A stretch of DNA of 64,000 nucleotides, taken from Dryococelus australis. Lineage: Eukaryota > Arthropoda > Insecta > Phasmatodea > Phasmatidae. The stretch is taken from assembly GCA_029891345.1 (NCBI GenBank), contig CM057003.1, positions 14,052,709 to 14,116,708 on the forward strand. The letters run 5' to 3'. Positions 1 through 11,687 of this stretch are shown one piece after another (positions within the stretch are counted from its first letter, which is position 1; each line of letters opens with the position of its first letter). The position numbers and the translations under genes are program-made. The notes below the pieces were generated by a model that worked only from the letters and a program-made list of their open reading frames with translations, did not search any database and was not told where the DNA came from.

Positions 1-567
1 GCTTAGTTATAAATTATACTATATGAAAAAAATAATTTAAAAGGGAAAATTCGAAAATCACAGATAGACACTTCTATTTTATTTAGTAGTATAGATTTAT
101 TACATACGCCTATGCAATTAACTCTGTATTCTTCGTCCTCCCCCCCCCCCCAGTCATTCCTTTTTCTATATCTCCATAGATAATGTACCTGTGACTTTGA
201 TTAAGAACACTGTGATTCACTGTTATTCAGTAGTAATCCACTTTTATTAAGTAGAAATAATCGTAAGAGTGAACCGCAGTAAGCAATCTCCGTGTCTCAA
301 CCCTCAAATACTTTTCTCCCTATAGAAATGTGAAAATTGCGTGATTTCGACCAAGGATACTACAACGTTTACTTAAATAAGTGCTTTGAAATGCTAGTAC
401 ACGACTTTGGCGAAGTTGGATCGCAAATGCGATGTAATAAAGTTACCGCCCCCCCCCCCCCCACCCAGCCCGTAAAGACACGGGTATGTTTTACAACCAA
501 ATGCAAACAACCGGAGCACTATTGTCCGAGCACGTGATTGGACAGTTCCCCGACGGCCATACCGTAT
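1..567. other. AT-rich flank with two C tracts
   Basis: No gene is recognised. Runs of C occur near 139-152 and 450-463. The short open frame crossing the second C tract has no recognisable domain and is probably chance. The 61-bp minisatellite begins at the right edge. Confidence 0.6.
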
Positions 568-996
568 TTGGTTACCGTGGTAGTCTTCAGATCACCGTGG
601 TTCTGCCGTGGTATTGCGGGAACAGTACTTGGTTACCGTGGTAGTCTTCAGATCACCGTGGTTCTGCCGTGGTATTGCGGGAACAGTACTTGGTTACCGT
701 GGTAGTCTTCAGCTCACCGTGGTTCTGCCGTGGTATTGCGGGAACAGTACTTGGTTACCGTGGTAGTCTTCAGATCACCGTGGTTCTGCCGTGGTATTGC
801 GGGAACAGTACTTGGTTACCGTGGTAGTCTTCAGATCACCGTGGTTCTGCGTGGTATTGCGGGAACAGTACTTGGTTACCGTGGTAGTCTTCAGATCACC
901 GTGGTTCTGCCGTGGTATTGCGGGAACAGTACTTGGTTACCGTGGTAGTCTTCAGATCACCGTGGCTCTGCGTGGTATTGCGGGAACAGTACTTGA
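568..996 (+). repeat. Minisatellite, 61-bp unit, about 7 copies
   Basis: Units begin TTGGTTACCGTGGTAGTC at 568, 629, 690, 751, 812, 872 and 933, so the period is 61 bp with one 60-bp unit. Copies differ by only one or a few bases, which points to recent expansion or homogenisation. Short open frames inside repeat the same peptide because of the array and are not genes. Confidence 0.97.
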
Positions 997-1080
997 ATGG
1001 GTTATCGTCCGATGAACGATCCCGTAGCTGAAGGTGCACATCAAACAGTAGGCCGGGGTGCCCTCGCAACTAAGAAATAC

Positions 1081-1690
1081 ATACACTAGAACCACACAAG
1101 CTAGAAAATTCTAACGAGAACCAGTTCTATGTTATGTGATTCTAATGTACGGCATTTCTAATATGTGTGTTTCTAGCGTATGATAGTTCTAAGTTGTGGA
1201 TTTCGGTTGTACGACGTTTCTAACGTATGTGGTTCTGTAATATGTGGTTCTAAATCGTGTGTTTCTGCAGTACGATAGTTCTAACATCTGTGTTTATTTT
1301 GTACGACTGTTCTAACACCTGTGTTCTGCAGTACGATAGTTCTAACACCTGTGTTTCTTTTATACGACTTTTCTAACACCTGTGTTTCTGCAGTACAATA
1401 GTTCTGACATCTGTGTTTCTTTTGTATGACTGTTCTAACACCTGTGTTTCTTTTGTATGAGTGTTATAACATCTGTGTTTCTTTTATATGACTGTTCTAG
1501 CATCTGTGTTTCTTTTATACGACTTTCTAACACCTGTGTTTCGCTGGCGTGACTGTTTGGTTTTCTGTGTTTCTAACGATCAGTTGTGTCTTTCTGTTGC
1601 ATGGTTGTTCTAAGATGTGAAATTTCTAAATTGTGGCCTCGTTTGATTATTCTGTTATCTGAATGTTCTAGACTGTGTGTCTACAATGTA
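1081..1690 (+). repeat. Degenerate satellite, about 31-bp unit
   Basis: The motif GTTCTAACACCTGTGTTTCT followed by a variable TTTGTATGACT or GCAGTACGATA recurs about every 30-31 bp, most clearly from 1270 to 1550. Edges decay into looser GTTCTAA and TGTGTTTCT pieces. Two unit types seem to alternate near 1260-1440. It is much older or less homogenised than the neighbouring 61-bp array. Confidence 0.85.
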
Positions 1691-1936
1691 TGTGTGGTCC
1701 CAGGTAGGCCCACTAGGGTCATCACAAGGTTAAGCATGGAGCTGAGGTCGTGTTAAGCAGGTACACCATCCAACCTGTCCCAGACTGAGACACCATGCAC
1801 AGAAGTGTGCCACTGAGGTCATCCGAAGACTTTCACTGTCTTTAGAAGCTGAGCTGCCTCCGACATGGTTCGGGCTTCACTGATCCGGTTTCATTTCTTG
1901 TGATTTGAAACTGGATTATATGTGTAAACTCTCTTA

Positions 1937-2172
1937 AAGGCTGTTCACGGTAAAGTGGGCATTTTTTTAAGCCCGTGTTTAAAAGTATCTTCCAGCTTAT
2001 ATATCCTTTCCCAAATTGTTAATATAAAAATTGTTATGTGACTAATATACCCTGTGTATTCATTTTATAGCTACCAAAAGTTAACGTCTGAGGCAATAAT
2101 AAAATATTATTTTTCGGATTTTATGCCTGCTGGGAGAACCTTAAAAAGTGCTTACTTACCGTGAATAGTCTA
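1937..2172 (+). mobile_element. TAGG-B MITE, copy B1
   Basis: The left end AAGGCTGTTCACGGTAAAGT and the right end GTGAATAGTCTA are inverted repeats. The interior matches four other copies here, including a block around TTAACGTCTGAGG. There is no coding capacity. The ends are shared with family A, so both were probably moved by one transposase acting in trans. Confidence 0.85.
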
Positions 2173-4628
2173 TAGTCGGGTTGTCTCGGGAAAGACATTT
2201 TGTTTGTGCATTTCCGCATTTCATCTTTTCTCCTTTACGCATTGATATTTTGGCCTGGTATACATGTTTCAAATAAGGGCGTACGTGCTAATTTCCTGAA
2301 GCGCGACAGGGGTAAATAAATTTGCTGTTCGTCCACATAGCAATGTGGCCCCGGTGTGTAAAAAAAAAAATATGAAAGAAAATGGTTGGAGGAGTGGCGA
2401 CTCTGGAAAGATAAGAGCCGCATCACCAAGAACCGAGACAAAGGAAGAGTTTCCCCGAAGGCATTCAGTCCTCTTTCCTGAAAATATCTAGTAATTTCCC
2501 AGCCTGCCGTCGAAACCCACCAGGTAAGAAAAAACTCTAGGGCGGACATCCAAACTATCCGGCCCAGTTGCCACAAATCCACGCCAAGAAGGCTAGGCCA
2601 GAGCGTATATGAGGGTCGTGATTCTGAACTAAAAACAGGTTCACGGGTAATTACGCTCGTTTCGTTGATAACATTTACATACCCGATAACTTCCTTTTTT
2701 TAATGTTTTTCTGACACACTGAGTGAGTAAGGTAGGATTCCACATTGGTTCACAAAGCATTTTACACAAAATTTAATATCACGATTACCCTGTTATAAAC
2801 CCAGGTAAATTTCCGGGTGAAAATACGAGTCAAATCTTAGTAGTAATATCTGAAAAAATTCTATACTGGGATAAACAAATAATAGCAGTTTTTTCAGTCG
2901 ATCTCCTGCCGACTAAAGCACCTCTACAGATGTAAAAATGTATCTATGTGATGAGCCAGTTCCATCAGTTTTTAACTACTGTGCAGGCTTGTTCGCAAAT
3001 CTCAGCGAAAGGCAACAATATAGCGTACAGAAATTTCAGAACGCGTGCTGAATATACTGCTTGAAAGCGAAATCACATAACGGAAGTGGCCAAATATGGA
3101 AAATAAAATTTGTATAATTTTACCACCCAATAAAAAAGTTGATTTTATAAATAATTTTTTGCATAAAAATTCAAGCTAAATTTTCTCAGGAAAAAAAAAA
3201 ACTTACAGTGTGATACATTTTGAAACACGTTCGAGATTATTTGATAAGATTTTTTTTTAATGGAAAAATTTGGTGTTTCTATTTCGTATTCGAATGTTTT
3301 TGTAAAATGCATTTGAAGGCGAAAATTTGACAGTGTGAAAGAGCCTTTGGAAGTGTTTGAATTGGGATTCTTTTGGAGTAACGTAGAATGAAAACAACAA
3401 AGGTCTGAGAACTGATTATTGTGATACTCCGTTTTATTCATTGGCTTTCAGTCAAAACAAATAATTCCATTGCTAGTGTTTACGTCTACGTGCTGTGTAC
3501 ATTTTCCCAGGTAGCTTCCGAACCACTGACTGGGCTAATATGACAACCGAGCAGCGTCGAATTTCACTAACTATTTCTCTGTGATGTGTTGTGTCGAAAA
3601 TCTTGGTGGCGTCAAGAAATGTACCACAAGTTACTTTTTCTTCTTCCTTTGCTTTGAAAATGAATTACACAATATACTAAGAAAGCTGCATGTATGCTAT
3701 TAAACGATCGGAATCCTGACTGCCTAATGTAGAGCAAACTTTTTTTCACCTGGGTAGGTATATAACTGCGCGTGGACAATTTTTTCTAATAATTTGGTAC
3801 GTCTGTAGGTTTACTATTTTTACCTACATAAATTATTTTACACAGCTTACAATCTGCGGGGAAAGCAGAAGATGGGAAAGAGTAATTTATTTATTAGTTA
3901 TCACATATATACAATGTGGTTACGGCGTATAATCATTTGTATAGGATGGTTATATAACCCGTAGATGACGTTCTTATGAAACTAGTGCACTCGTAAACTC
4001 CGGTAGCGTGCGCGTTCTCAAAGTTAAATCCGGTGGACACCCTCTTCTTGCCTTTGTGTGCGGAATACATACCGTTCTCTATTTTCCTCTCCCAGCAGTT
4101 TTCCTTCGTTGCTGGATGTCGTGCACTATCACCTTTCAGTTGGCCAACGAGCATTTATTTATTTATTTATTTCGACTTTATTTATACTGGCGAAGTTAAG
4201 GCTTCAATGCCTTCTCTTCAACTTAACCAGGTATAACTCAGCGTAAACATAAAGCACAAGAAAAATACTCTAGAGCTCACTCTCACACTCTAAAGCAGAA
4301 CGTTTGTGATAGGACGGCAAAGAATTTAGCCGAGTCAAAAACTTGATAATCCCGTTACAAAAGGATAAACTATGAACATTGTTAGCGAAATATATTAGCT
4401 GAAAAAATTTTTCGCTGTTTTCCAGAGTTTCTATGTATGATACTCAATAGTATCTATAACTTTTTTGGGTGACAAATTATATTTACCAGTCAATCAATAA
4501 ATGTCCTAAAAACACTACGATTGTGATTTTGGCGTGACATTGTGCAAAAAACATTCGGTATAATTTATTTTTTAATCTAGGAAGTAGTGCAGTATTTGCA
4601 AAGAATGTCTAAAAATTTGTGAATTATA
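2173..4628. other. AT-rich stretch without recognised genes
   Basis: About 2.4 kb of mostly AT-rich sequence with homopolymer runs and a (TTTA)n-like patch near 4155-4171. The 115- and 98-residue open frames on the minus strand near 2.2-2.6 and 3.1-3.4 kb have low-complexity or unremarkable translations with no recognised motif. No tandem array or terminal inverted repeat was found. Confidence 0.5.
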
Positions 4629-4862
4629 GAGATATTTCCGAGGCTCTTAACATCGAGGTCTCCAGAGCCGATGAGGGTGAAGTGAAGTGAGTATCGGAGA
4701 AGCGCCTGAATGAAAGGACGGGGGAAACGGGAGATCCCCGAGAAAAAAAACCCGCCGAACAGCGGTATCGTCCGGCACGGTTCCCACATAAGAAAATCCG
4801 GGAGCGACCTCGCCGGGAATCGAACCCGGTTCGCCTAGATGGGAGGCGAGTAGTCTAACCAC
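4629..4862 (-). mobile_element. tRNA-derived SINE, copy S1 (5' truncated)
   Basis: Read on the minus strand it starts TGGTTAGACTACTCGCCTCC. It contains the B-box region GGGTTCGATTCCCGG, then the family body TTCTTATGTGGGAACCGTG and the 3' part GGCTCTGGAGACC. Both flanks carry AATTATA (4622-4628 and 4863-4869), a 7-bp target duplication. The first bases of the tRNA head are missing. An A8 run at 4743-4750 lies at the variable homopolymer site of this family. Confidence 0.9.
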
Positions 4863-4877
4863 AATTATAAAACAGTG

Positions 4878-5266
4878 TAGGCTGTTCGCGGTGAAACGAG
4901 CACTTTTGAAAGAGCTGCTCAAGATCTACTTGTATGCACTTTGTGTCTTCTTCCGCCTTATGTAGAATTAACATTGCCACGTGCCTCAGCACTTTATTCC
5001 TGCGTTGGTCAAATGGATCTGTAAAATTGTTAGGAAAGTAAATGTTAAATATCTGCTCATTTTAACACTTCTATGTATTAAAAAAGATGAAAGGGAAAGA
5101 GATCATTTTAGTTATCACAGATGGGTTACCTAACACTTTTTTATTCGACGTTAAGTTCCATTCATCGTTACCAGTTTTACTGGGCGCATGTCACTCCGTG
5201 CGGTGGGGCAATTACTTTTTCCCCGAGGTTGATTTCAATAGTGCTCACGTTATCGTGAAAAGGCTA
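4878..5266 (-). mobile_element. TAGG-A MITE, copy A1
   Basis: Ends are TAGGCTGTTCGCGGTGAAAC and GTGCTCACGTTATCGTG. The interior shares landmarks with every other A copy, such as TTCTTCCGCCTTATGTA, TGGTTACCTAACACTTTT and CTGGGCGCATGTCACTC in that order. Non-coding. It begins 15 bp beyond the SINE S1. Confidence 0.92.
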
Positions 5267-6350
5267 TAGATTCTTTCGTGACCCGCGCCATACGTCGTGA
5301 CTGCTTCTCGAATGATGTAGTTTGTAGTTCTGAAGTCGGCGAGTGGTGGCGACAGTATACAGTGGCAGCGGAGGAAAATGGAAAAGACACGTCGGGCGGA
5401 GACATCCGGGCACGAGCGTTTAGGGTCAGCGTCTCGAGGTAGCAGCATGTAGGGACTAGGGCTGTTCGATATCATAAAAATTCAATATCGATAATTTTCC
5501 AAACAGTTACTCGGTATTTTCGGTGTACCGCAATCATCGATAATCCCAAAATTATCGATAGTAGACTACCGAAATTATCGATAATGCCGAAATTATCGAT
5601 AATACCGAAATAATAGAAAATTTCGAAATAATCAATAATACAGAAATAAATGATAATACCGACTACTTCTATAATATCAAAATATCGATATACCGATATT
5701 TTCAAAATTAAATGTTGTTCGATAAGTTATTCTTCATATCGATGATTATTGATATGTCGATATTTGGAACAGCCCTAGAAGGGACTTGTCCGCCGCACCG
5801 CGTATCCTTTGTGCCTCGAAACAGGCCAAACAAAGGCGGGCAAGCTTGGGCGTCGTCTTCTTGGCCGTCGGAAACAAAGGCCCGGCCAGGGTGTGACGCA
5901 TGCGCGGTAGGGTCTACCGCCTCCGACGATGGGCCCCGTTCCTGGAAGCGGCCGGAAGGCTAGCCCTGGCTGGAGGAATGCCCTGCCCCGGCTGGAGAAC
6001 TTCCCCTTCCACCACCTCCTGTTACTTCTCCAGGGACCACTTGCCCGTTCCTGGAAGGAGGATACTGCGCCGAGCGCTCGCTATAATTTATAATGATCGC
6101 CGCCGCGGGGTGCATCACGCACCGCGTAGATAAGGCGTCTTACCGCTCTTTCAAGTGGTGGCGGGGTGGTTATGTGGGGGAGGGGGGGAGTCCGGCCGCG
6201 GGCGTCCCTCACCAGGATGCAACCTCTGGAGGCAACCCCCCTACCACCCCCCTCAACCACTCCAACACACCGCATTTCGTGACGGACTATTCAATAGCGA
6301 TCATCTGTCCTCTTCGCCCCCGCGGCAACGCGCCGAAGACGTGATGTATG
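5267..6350. other. GC-rich, CpG-bearing block (interrupted by a hAT MITE)
   Basis: With the hAT insertion at 5457-5777 removed, this is about 760 bp of GC-rich, CpG-containing sequence, unlike the surroundings. It could be a former promoter or first-exon region, or a GC-rich mobile element. Open frames up to 104 residues exist in several frames, as expected by chance at high GC. A strong start is seen at 5376 (GGAAAATGGAAAAG), but its frame stops after about 24 codons. No domain is recognised. Confidence 0.4.
5457..5777. mobile_element. hAT-like MITE with ATCGATA-rich core
   Basis: Ends TAGGGCTGTTCGATAT and GGAACAGCCCTA are inverted repeats. The flanking 8-mers GTAGGGAC (5449-5456) and GAAGGGAC (5778-5785) match at 7 of 8 positions, as expected for hAT insertion. 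The core is an AT-rich quasi-tandem array of about 19 bp built on CCGAAATTATCGATAAT. Non-coding. Confidence 0.85.
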
Positions 6351-8331
6351 GTTCGGGACTCCTCTGTCAAGCTCATCCAGGTCTTGTTTCAACTCGTTTT
6401 AACTTGTTTCAACTCGCCTTAACACTCTTGAGTGCGGGACAGGTTTACAGACATTCAAGACGAGCCTAGAAGTGAGTCCCCATTCAGCTACTGCGTGAAC
6501 CCTACTTCTGATGGTCTCTTGTATTCCCACTTACCCAAGTCCTCAATCGTTCATTACACGGACAGTTTCCAGGGGATAGGGTTTGACCCGCTCAAGAATA
6601 CACTCGCGGCCGGACCTCGCTCATGCACCCAAGAGACAGGTCTCCACGGGAGGGATGAACGAGCAGGGACAATCGCTCCGCATGGGTCGCGAGTTGTCCC
6701 ACCAGGCAGAGCCTTACACCCATAACAGGTTGGTTGCCCAATTCACCCATCTGGCTCCACCCCGGCCCCCACGGCCAGTCTTGGAATGGATAGAGTATAA
6801 AGTCGGCAAAGCCAGCAAATTCGGAAACATGGTGTTTGTCAGGTTTTTTTTTAATGCAAACACTGACGACGGCCGCCATTGACGGCCACGAGTGTGAAAA
6901 GATCCCAACTTACTTTTCACAGTCACCTGAGAGCTCAAAAAGGTTTTAAAGTATTTATTCGTCGACAGCTGGCTCAAAGCAAAAATTCACACGTTCGCAG
7001 ATCACACCAAAAAAAAAAAAAAAAAAAACACAGCAAACTGATGATTTTAGTAACAGCGATTCCAAGATTTGTTTGTTTTGTCCAAAAGTTTCCAGGAAGC
7101 GAATCTTCGTTCCTTTTCAGATTAGCTGAGCTAAGAGAATGTTAAAAATTCCCAGTATTTATTTTTAATTTCCCTTAGTATTTTTTTTTTCAATGCATGA
7201 CTTTCCCTCGTTTGTTTTATAAACCGTAATGCGGCTGCCTGGTGAGGGTATGTTTGTGTGAGTGAGTAAAAATCGACGAAGTGCTGCGCACACACACAAG
7301 CCTAATGTTGTGCCGGCAGTATTGATGTTACAAGTACAGTTGGTGTTTATGTTGCGGCAAAATAAATTGATGTTAACACTTGTGTTGAAAATTTTCTTGT
7401 ATTTCCTTTGCTTTAAAACGGCAGTCAAACCTAATACAAACTAAGCACAACTATTTTTGTCACTAAACGAAATGTTACTTAAGGAAAAAATCCAAGGCAG
7501 GTGAGAGAATAGATCTCGCACTTTGTGTGAAATCGTAACAACTACTCCATTTTAACACTTTTTTTTCGTTTCGGATTGTGAGTATTCTACAACTTATAGA
7601 TGCTTAACTTCAGTACTATGTCATTTGTGGGAGTACTTTATAAGCTCTATGAATATGTGGACATTTGGCACACGTAATCTGTTTTACAGGGTTTGAAAGC
7701 TGATCTGAGTTGCATTTAGTTTTATTGTATGCTTTAAAATATAAATAAAGTGTAATAATTTTACGGGTTATCGCTGTTCGCTAGTATCTACCATTTTACA
7801 ATGTCAAGTCATTTTAAACTGGTGATTCAAGTCTCCACATGAAAATTTATTACAGACTTTTTAGTGTAACCAGTTTTAAGAAATACCAAAATTAATTAAT
7901 TTTTTTTTTTTTTAAGTTTATGTCACTCATGCACGACACGAACATAATTCCTTAAAACCCAACTAATAATCATTTTGCTTTACACTTCCAATAATAAGAA
8001 AATATGCGGCCTTATTTTGCAAAAACATTACATTTGCGCACATAACTCTGTTATTGCCATGTTACTTCTATAAGTACTGTCGGAAAAACTGTGGCAAAGC
8101 GATTGAAATTTTGCATTAAAGAAAATTTAGAACATGTTCTAAAAGAAAATCTTGAACACAATGAGACACTAAATAAATTGAAAGCGAAAATGACCGCTAT
8201 TATGACGCTTCTATGAGGTAATATAGCAATCAATTAACTGAATTAAATAAAGATTCAGGGTAATTTGAAGAACTATTTGATCGTGTGAAAGGGTTTTCAC
8301 TTCACTTCGAACACGTGTACCTATGTGACAG
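6351..8331. other. Stretch without recognised genes
   Basis: Moderately GC from 6350 to 6880, then AT-rich. A 97-100-residue open frame near 6430-6880 lacks recognisable motifs. There is an A run at about 7010-7028 and a short CA run near 7290. I see no inverted ends, arrays or RNA genes. Confidence 0.45.
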
Positions 8332-8552
8332 TGGGGCCGCGGTGGCAGAGAGGCAAGTCAAACCGGATTCAATTCCCGGCTGGGTCACTCCCGTATTTCC
8401 GCAAGTGGTAATCATGCCGGACGATGCCACTGGTAACGGATTTTCTCAGGGAACTCCCATACCCCCCGTCGCAGTATATCGGCGCGCTGCTCAATTCTCA
8501 CCTATCACGCCCTCATCGGCTCTCAAGACCTTGTTGTTAAGAGCCTTTTAAT
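8332..8552 (+). mobile_element. tRNA-derived SINE, copy S2 (near full length)
   Basis: The head GGGGCCGCGGTGGCAGAGAG carries an A-box-like TGGCAGAGAGGC. CCGGATTCAATTCCCGG is the B-box region. The body continues with GTCACTCCCGTATTTCCGC, GCCGGACGATGCCAC and the 3' landmark CCCTCATCGGCTCTCAAGAC. This is one of the best views of the 5' end of the family. Confidence 0.9.
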
Positions 8553-8578
8553 TCTCTCAGCTCAACTCTGTGCAATGT

Positions 8579-9098
8579 TAAACCGCTGCAAATGCGCAAT
8601 GTAAAGCCTCTGTTAGACCAAAGCGAACCCCCAAACTCCTCGAGGTACCGCTGGATATGCGCAACGTATAGCTTCTGTTAGCCCAAGGGAAATCCCACCT
8701 CCTCGTGGTACCGCTGGATATGCGCAATGTATAGCCTCTCTTAGCCCAATGGAACCCCCACCTCCTCGTGGTACCGCTTGATATGCGCGATGTATAGCCT
8801 CTCTTAGCCCAATGGAACCCCCACCTCCTCGTGGTACCGCTTGATATGCGCGATGTATAGCCTCTCTTAGCCCAATGGAACCCCCACCTCCTCGTGGTAC
8901 CGCTTGATATGCGCGATGTATAGCCTCTGCTAGCCCATGGGAACCCCCCACCTCTTCGTGGTACTGCTGGATATGCGCAATGTATAACCTCTGCTAGCCC
9001 ATGGGAACCCCCTACCTCTTCGTGGTACTGCTGAATATGCGCAATGTATGACCTCTGCTAACTCAAAGGTACCCCCACCTTCTCGTGGTACCGCTTGG
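8579..9098 (+). repeat. Minisatellite, 63-64-bp unit, about 8 copies
   Basis: The landmark CGTGGTACCGCTTGATATGC recurs with its G at 8642, 8705, 8768, 8831, 8894, 8958, 9022 and 9085, giving spacings of 63, 63, 63, 63, 64, 64 and 63. The array starts just past SINE S2. Because 63 is a multiple of three, a repetitive open frame of 112 residues appears on the minus strand; it is a by-product. Confidence 0.96.
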
Positions 9099-9230
9099 TG
9101 ACCTCATAGGCCTAGGGGTCAGCAAATCGTGGGATACTACCGGGCCTTCCCAATGCCAGTGGCTCGGAAGTGGATGAAAACCTCTAAGGGTGCAGGGGCA
9201 ATATTATGAGGGATACTAACCTTGTATCCA

Positions 9231-9502
9231 GTAGGGCTTGTAGCCGTAGAAGGCCATCCTGAAGGGCTTGTAGCCGTAGAAGGCCATCCTGAAGGGCTTG
9301 CAGCCGTAGAAGGCCATCCTGAAGGGCTTGTAGCCGTAGAAGGCCATCCTGAAGGGCTTGTAGCCGTAGAAGGCCATTCTGAAGGGCTTGCAGCCGTAGA
9401 AGGCCATCCTGAAGGGCTTGTAGCCGTAGAAGGCCATCCTGAAGGGCTTGTAGCCGTAGAAGGCCATCCTGAAGGGCTTGCAGCCGTAGAAGGCCATCCT
9501 GA
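9231..9502 (+). repeat. Minisatellite, 30-bp unit in a 90-bp higher-order pattern
   Basis: Nine units of 30 bp carry TAGCCGTAGAAGGCCATCCT or its CAGCC variant, starting at 9241, 9271 and so on to 9481. The first base follows T,T,C,T,T,C,T,T,C, so the true period is 90 bp and a triplet was amplified. Long repetitive open frames in four frames (up to 162 residues) are artefacts of a 30-bp period without stops. Confidence 0.97.
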
Positions 9503-9966
9503 ACTACAAATAGTCCATATATATATCTCAAAGCTGCACTGTATTCGACATAATAATGATCCCAAAGTATATTCTTACTGTACATCACAGCGTACTGTCT
9601 TAATTCCAGTGATGGCTTTACAGCCGGGGACTGGAGCAATAAACAACCCTTGTTCATTTTGTTGATGTACAAGGTTAATTCGTCGCCGAATTTTTACCGA
9701 TTGCAGTCATTTGTTGTTCAAATAGAACAGGTTTAGTAAATAGATCAAACGACATTCTTCTATGTTTCGCTCCGTTCCGAGTTGCTGATATGTAGTGAAC
9801 AGGCAGCGTGATTAAGGTAAGTGAAATTGGCGGCATTTTCTTCATTCATATAAATATATTTAAGTTCAAGACAGAACCAATATTAATTATACATGCTAGG
9901 CCTACTACAGTCAAAAGAAGGTAAGTTGTTGCCAAGTGTAAAAAATACTCAACATTTATGAAACAG
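9503..9966. other. Unique-looking spacer
   Basis: AT-rich sequence between the 30-bp array and SINE S3. Nothing recognisable. Confidence 0.5.
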
Positions 9967-10187
9967 TGTTTTGAGAGCTGACGAAATGTGTATGGAGCAG
10001 CGTGGGAAATTTAAGTGCGGAGGAAACGGGAGATCCCCTTAAAAAAAAAAAAAAAAAGTTGTCAACAATCGGCATCGTCCAGTATGATTCCCACCAGAGA
10101 AAGTTTCGGAATGGCCCCATTGGGGACCGAACACGTTTCGCCTTAGGTGGGAGGCGAGCACTCTATCCGTTACGCCACCACGGCCTC
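9967..10187 (-). mobile_element. tRNA-derived SINE, copy S3
   Basis: On the minus strand it reads GGCCGTGGTGGCGTAACGGA, CTCGCCTCCCACCTAAGGCG, then a diverged B box and the family body. It is notable for an A17 run at 10041-10057 (T17 in SINE orientation), just before AAGGGGATCTCCCG, the same site where other copies have T8 or G14. Diverged relative to S1 and S6, so older. Confidence 0.88.
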
Positions 10188-10320
10188 ACTTCATGGTTAG
10201 GTTTTCCTTTTGCTTGCATTCATGTATAGATGTGTCGCGACTGAAACTATTTCTGTTCGCGAATGTGATCAGGCGAGGCTGCGAAATGAACGAATAATTA
10301 ACACAAAAAAAAAGTTTATA

Positions 10321-10938
10321 TAGGCTATTCATGGGAAAATGAACACTTTTGAAAGAGCTGCTTAAAATATACTTATATGCACATTGTATATTCTTCCACC
10401 ATATGCACCCTTAATATTTCCGTGGGCCTGATCGCTTTGTGAAATTAATAGAAAAAAGTAATTATATTACAGATTTGCTAATTATTACACTTATAGGTTA
10501 GGAAGACAGAAAAAAAAATTCCTGTTTTCACAAATGTTTACCTAAAACTTTTATTTAGGCTAACTATTAAACGTGGAACTACTTTCTCTCCACTCCCACC
10601 CAGGCGATCCGGGTTCAATCCCCGGCCGGGTCACTCCGGATTTTCGCATGTGGGACTAGTGCCGGACGATGCCGTTGGTCGACGGGTTTCCTCGGGGATC
10701 TCCCGTTTCCCCGCCCTTTCATTCCGGCGCTGCTCCATGCTCATCTCAATCCCCCTCATCGGGTCTCGAGACCTCGATGTTACGAGCTGCCCAATTCTCT
10801 TCACTCGTTACTTTCTCTCCGCGTCGTTATCAACTTTACTGGGCGCTTGCCAGTTTAAATATATATATATGCCTGTAGTATCAGTGACATTTTCCAAAGG
10901 TTGACTCCAAAAGTGCTCACTTTGCCGTGGAGAGCCTT
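10321..10938 (-). mobile_element. TAGG-A MITE, copy A2, split by a SINE
   Basis: The left half (10321-10591) and right half (10809-10938) together match the A family in order, for example TATCAACTTTACTGGGCGC in the right half. SINE S4 sits between them with a 12-bp target duplication. Other A copies, such as A8, show the uninterrupted site. Confidence 0.92.
10592..10808 (+). mobile_element. tRNA-derived SINE, copy S4, nested in A2
   Basis: It starts inside the tRNA-like head (ACTCCCACCCAGGCGATCCG), continues GGGTTCAATCCCCGGCCGGG and ends near CCCAATTCTCTTCACTCGT. TACTTTCTCTCC is duplicated at 10580-10591 and 10809-10820, so the insertion is a clean 5'-truncated retroposition event into an existing MITE. 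This dates the SINE as younger than A2. Confidence 0.95.
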
Positions 10939-11458
10939 TACTGCTCGCGCGAACGCGAACAAAACCCTGCGAGGAACTGACTCCCTAGCGGACGAATACT
11001 GTTTGCGAGTGTACATATTTGGCGGAAAGATATCTTTAACGGGGAATGAGACACGAGTCACCGCTTCCAAGGAGCTGGTCTCGACGAAGAGAGCTAGCGG
11101 AGGTGATAACCGTGAATCAGACGTGCAAAATGACTAGCAGGGGGCTCCTCGCCGTTAGCGAAGTCACAGTGACTTAGCAGCTCTCGGAAGTGCACTCGAC
11201 CTTTACGGAGGGAAAGTCTGAGTCACTTGGGCTGTGAAGGACGCCGGTGGACCCAGTGATTCCCGTTCAAGTGCCCCAGATGTTCCGTGTTCGTTTCGCG
11301 TTTCCCTGGAGTACGAAGGGAACGCTAGAAGTGTTTGCACGTGACTACGCTCTAGAAGGTGGGATTTCTTAATTAAACTGAACACCTAAATTCAATTTCC
11401 TGATTTGTTTACAGTACTTCCAAATAAACTATACAGCTCTGGCTCTTGCATTGTTCAC
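10939..11458. other. Moderately GC spacer, no recognised gene
   Basis: The stretch holds several short open frames (60-78 residues) with no recognisable motif. Composition is richer in G and C than the AT-rich block to the right. No repeats shared with the rest of the window were noticed. Confidence 0.45.
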
Positions 11459-11687
11459 GGTAAAATGAGCAATTTATAGGGTCTTTCTAAATTTTTCCTT
11501 TCCGTCCTTTTTCCATCTTCCTGCTGCTTTTTAATATAAACATTGCAATGTGATGAATAAACACAGTGTATACATTTCATCACCTTCAAAATTTAATGCC
11601 TGAGGTTGCAATAAGTTATATTTCTTAGTGGTTAAAGTCTGTTGGGAGGGCCTTAAAAAGTGTTCACTTTACCGTGAACAGCCTATA
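11459..11687 (+). mobile_element. TAGG-B MITE, copy B2
   Basis: Left end TTGTTCACGGTAAAATGAGC; right end GTTCACTTTACCGTGAACAG followed by CCTATA. The interior contains AATTTAATGCCTGAGG and the CTGTTGGGAGGGCCTTAAAA block, as in B1 and B5. Non-coding. Confidence 0.9.

Noticed and set aside
8613-9672. Long repetitive open frames (93-162 residues) on both strands in the 63-bp and 30-bp arrays
   Set aside because: Periods divisible by three with stop-free units give such frames automatically in several frames at once; no start context or domain.
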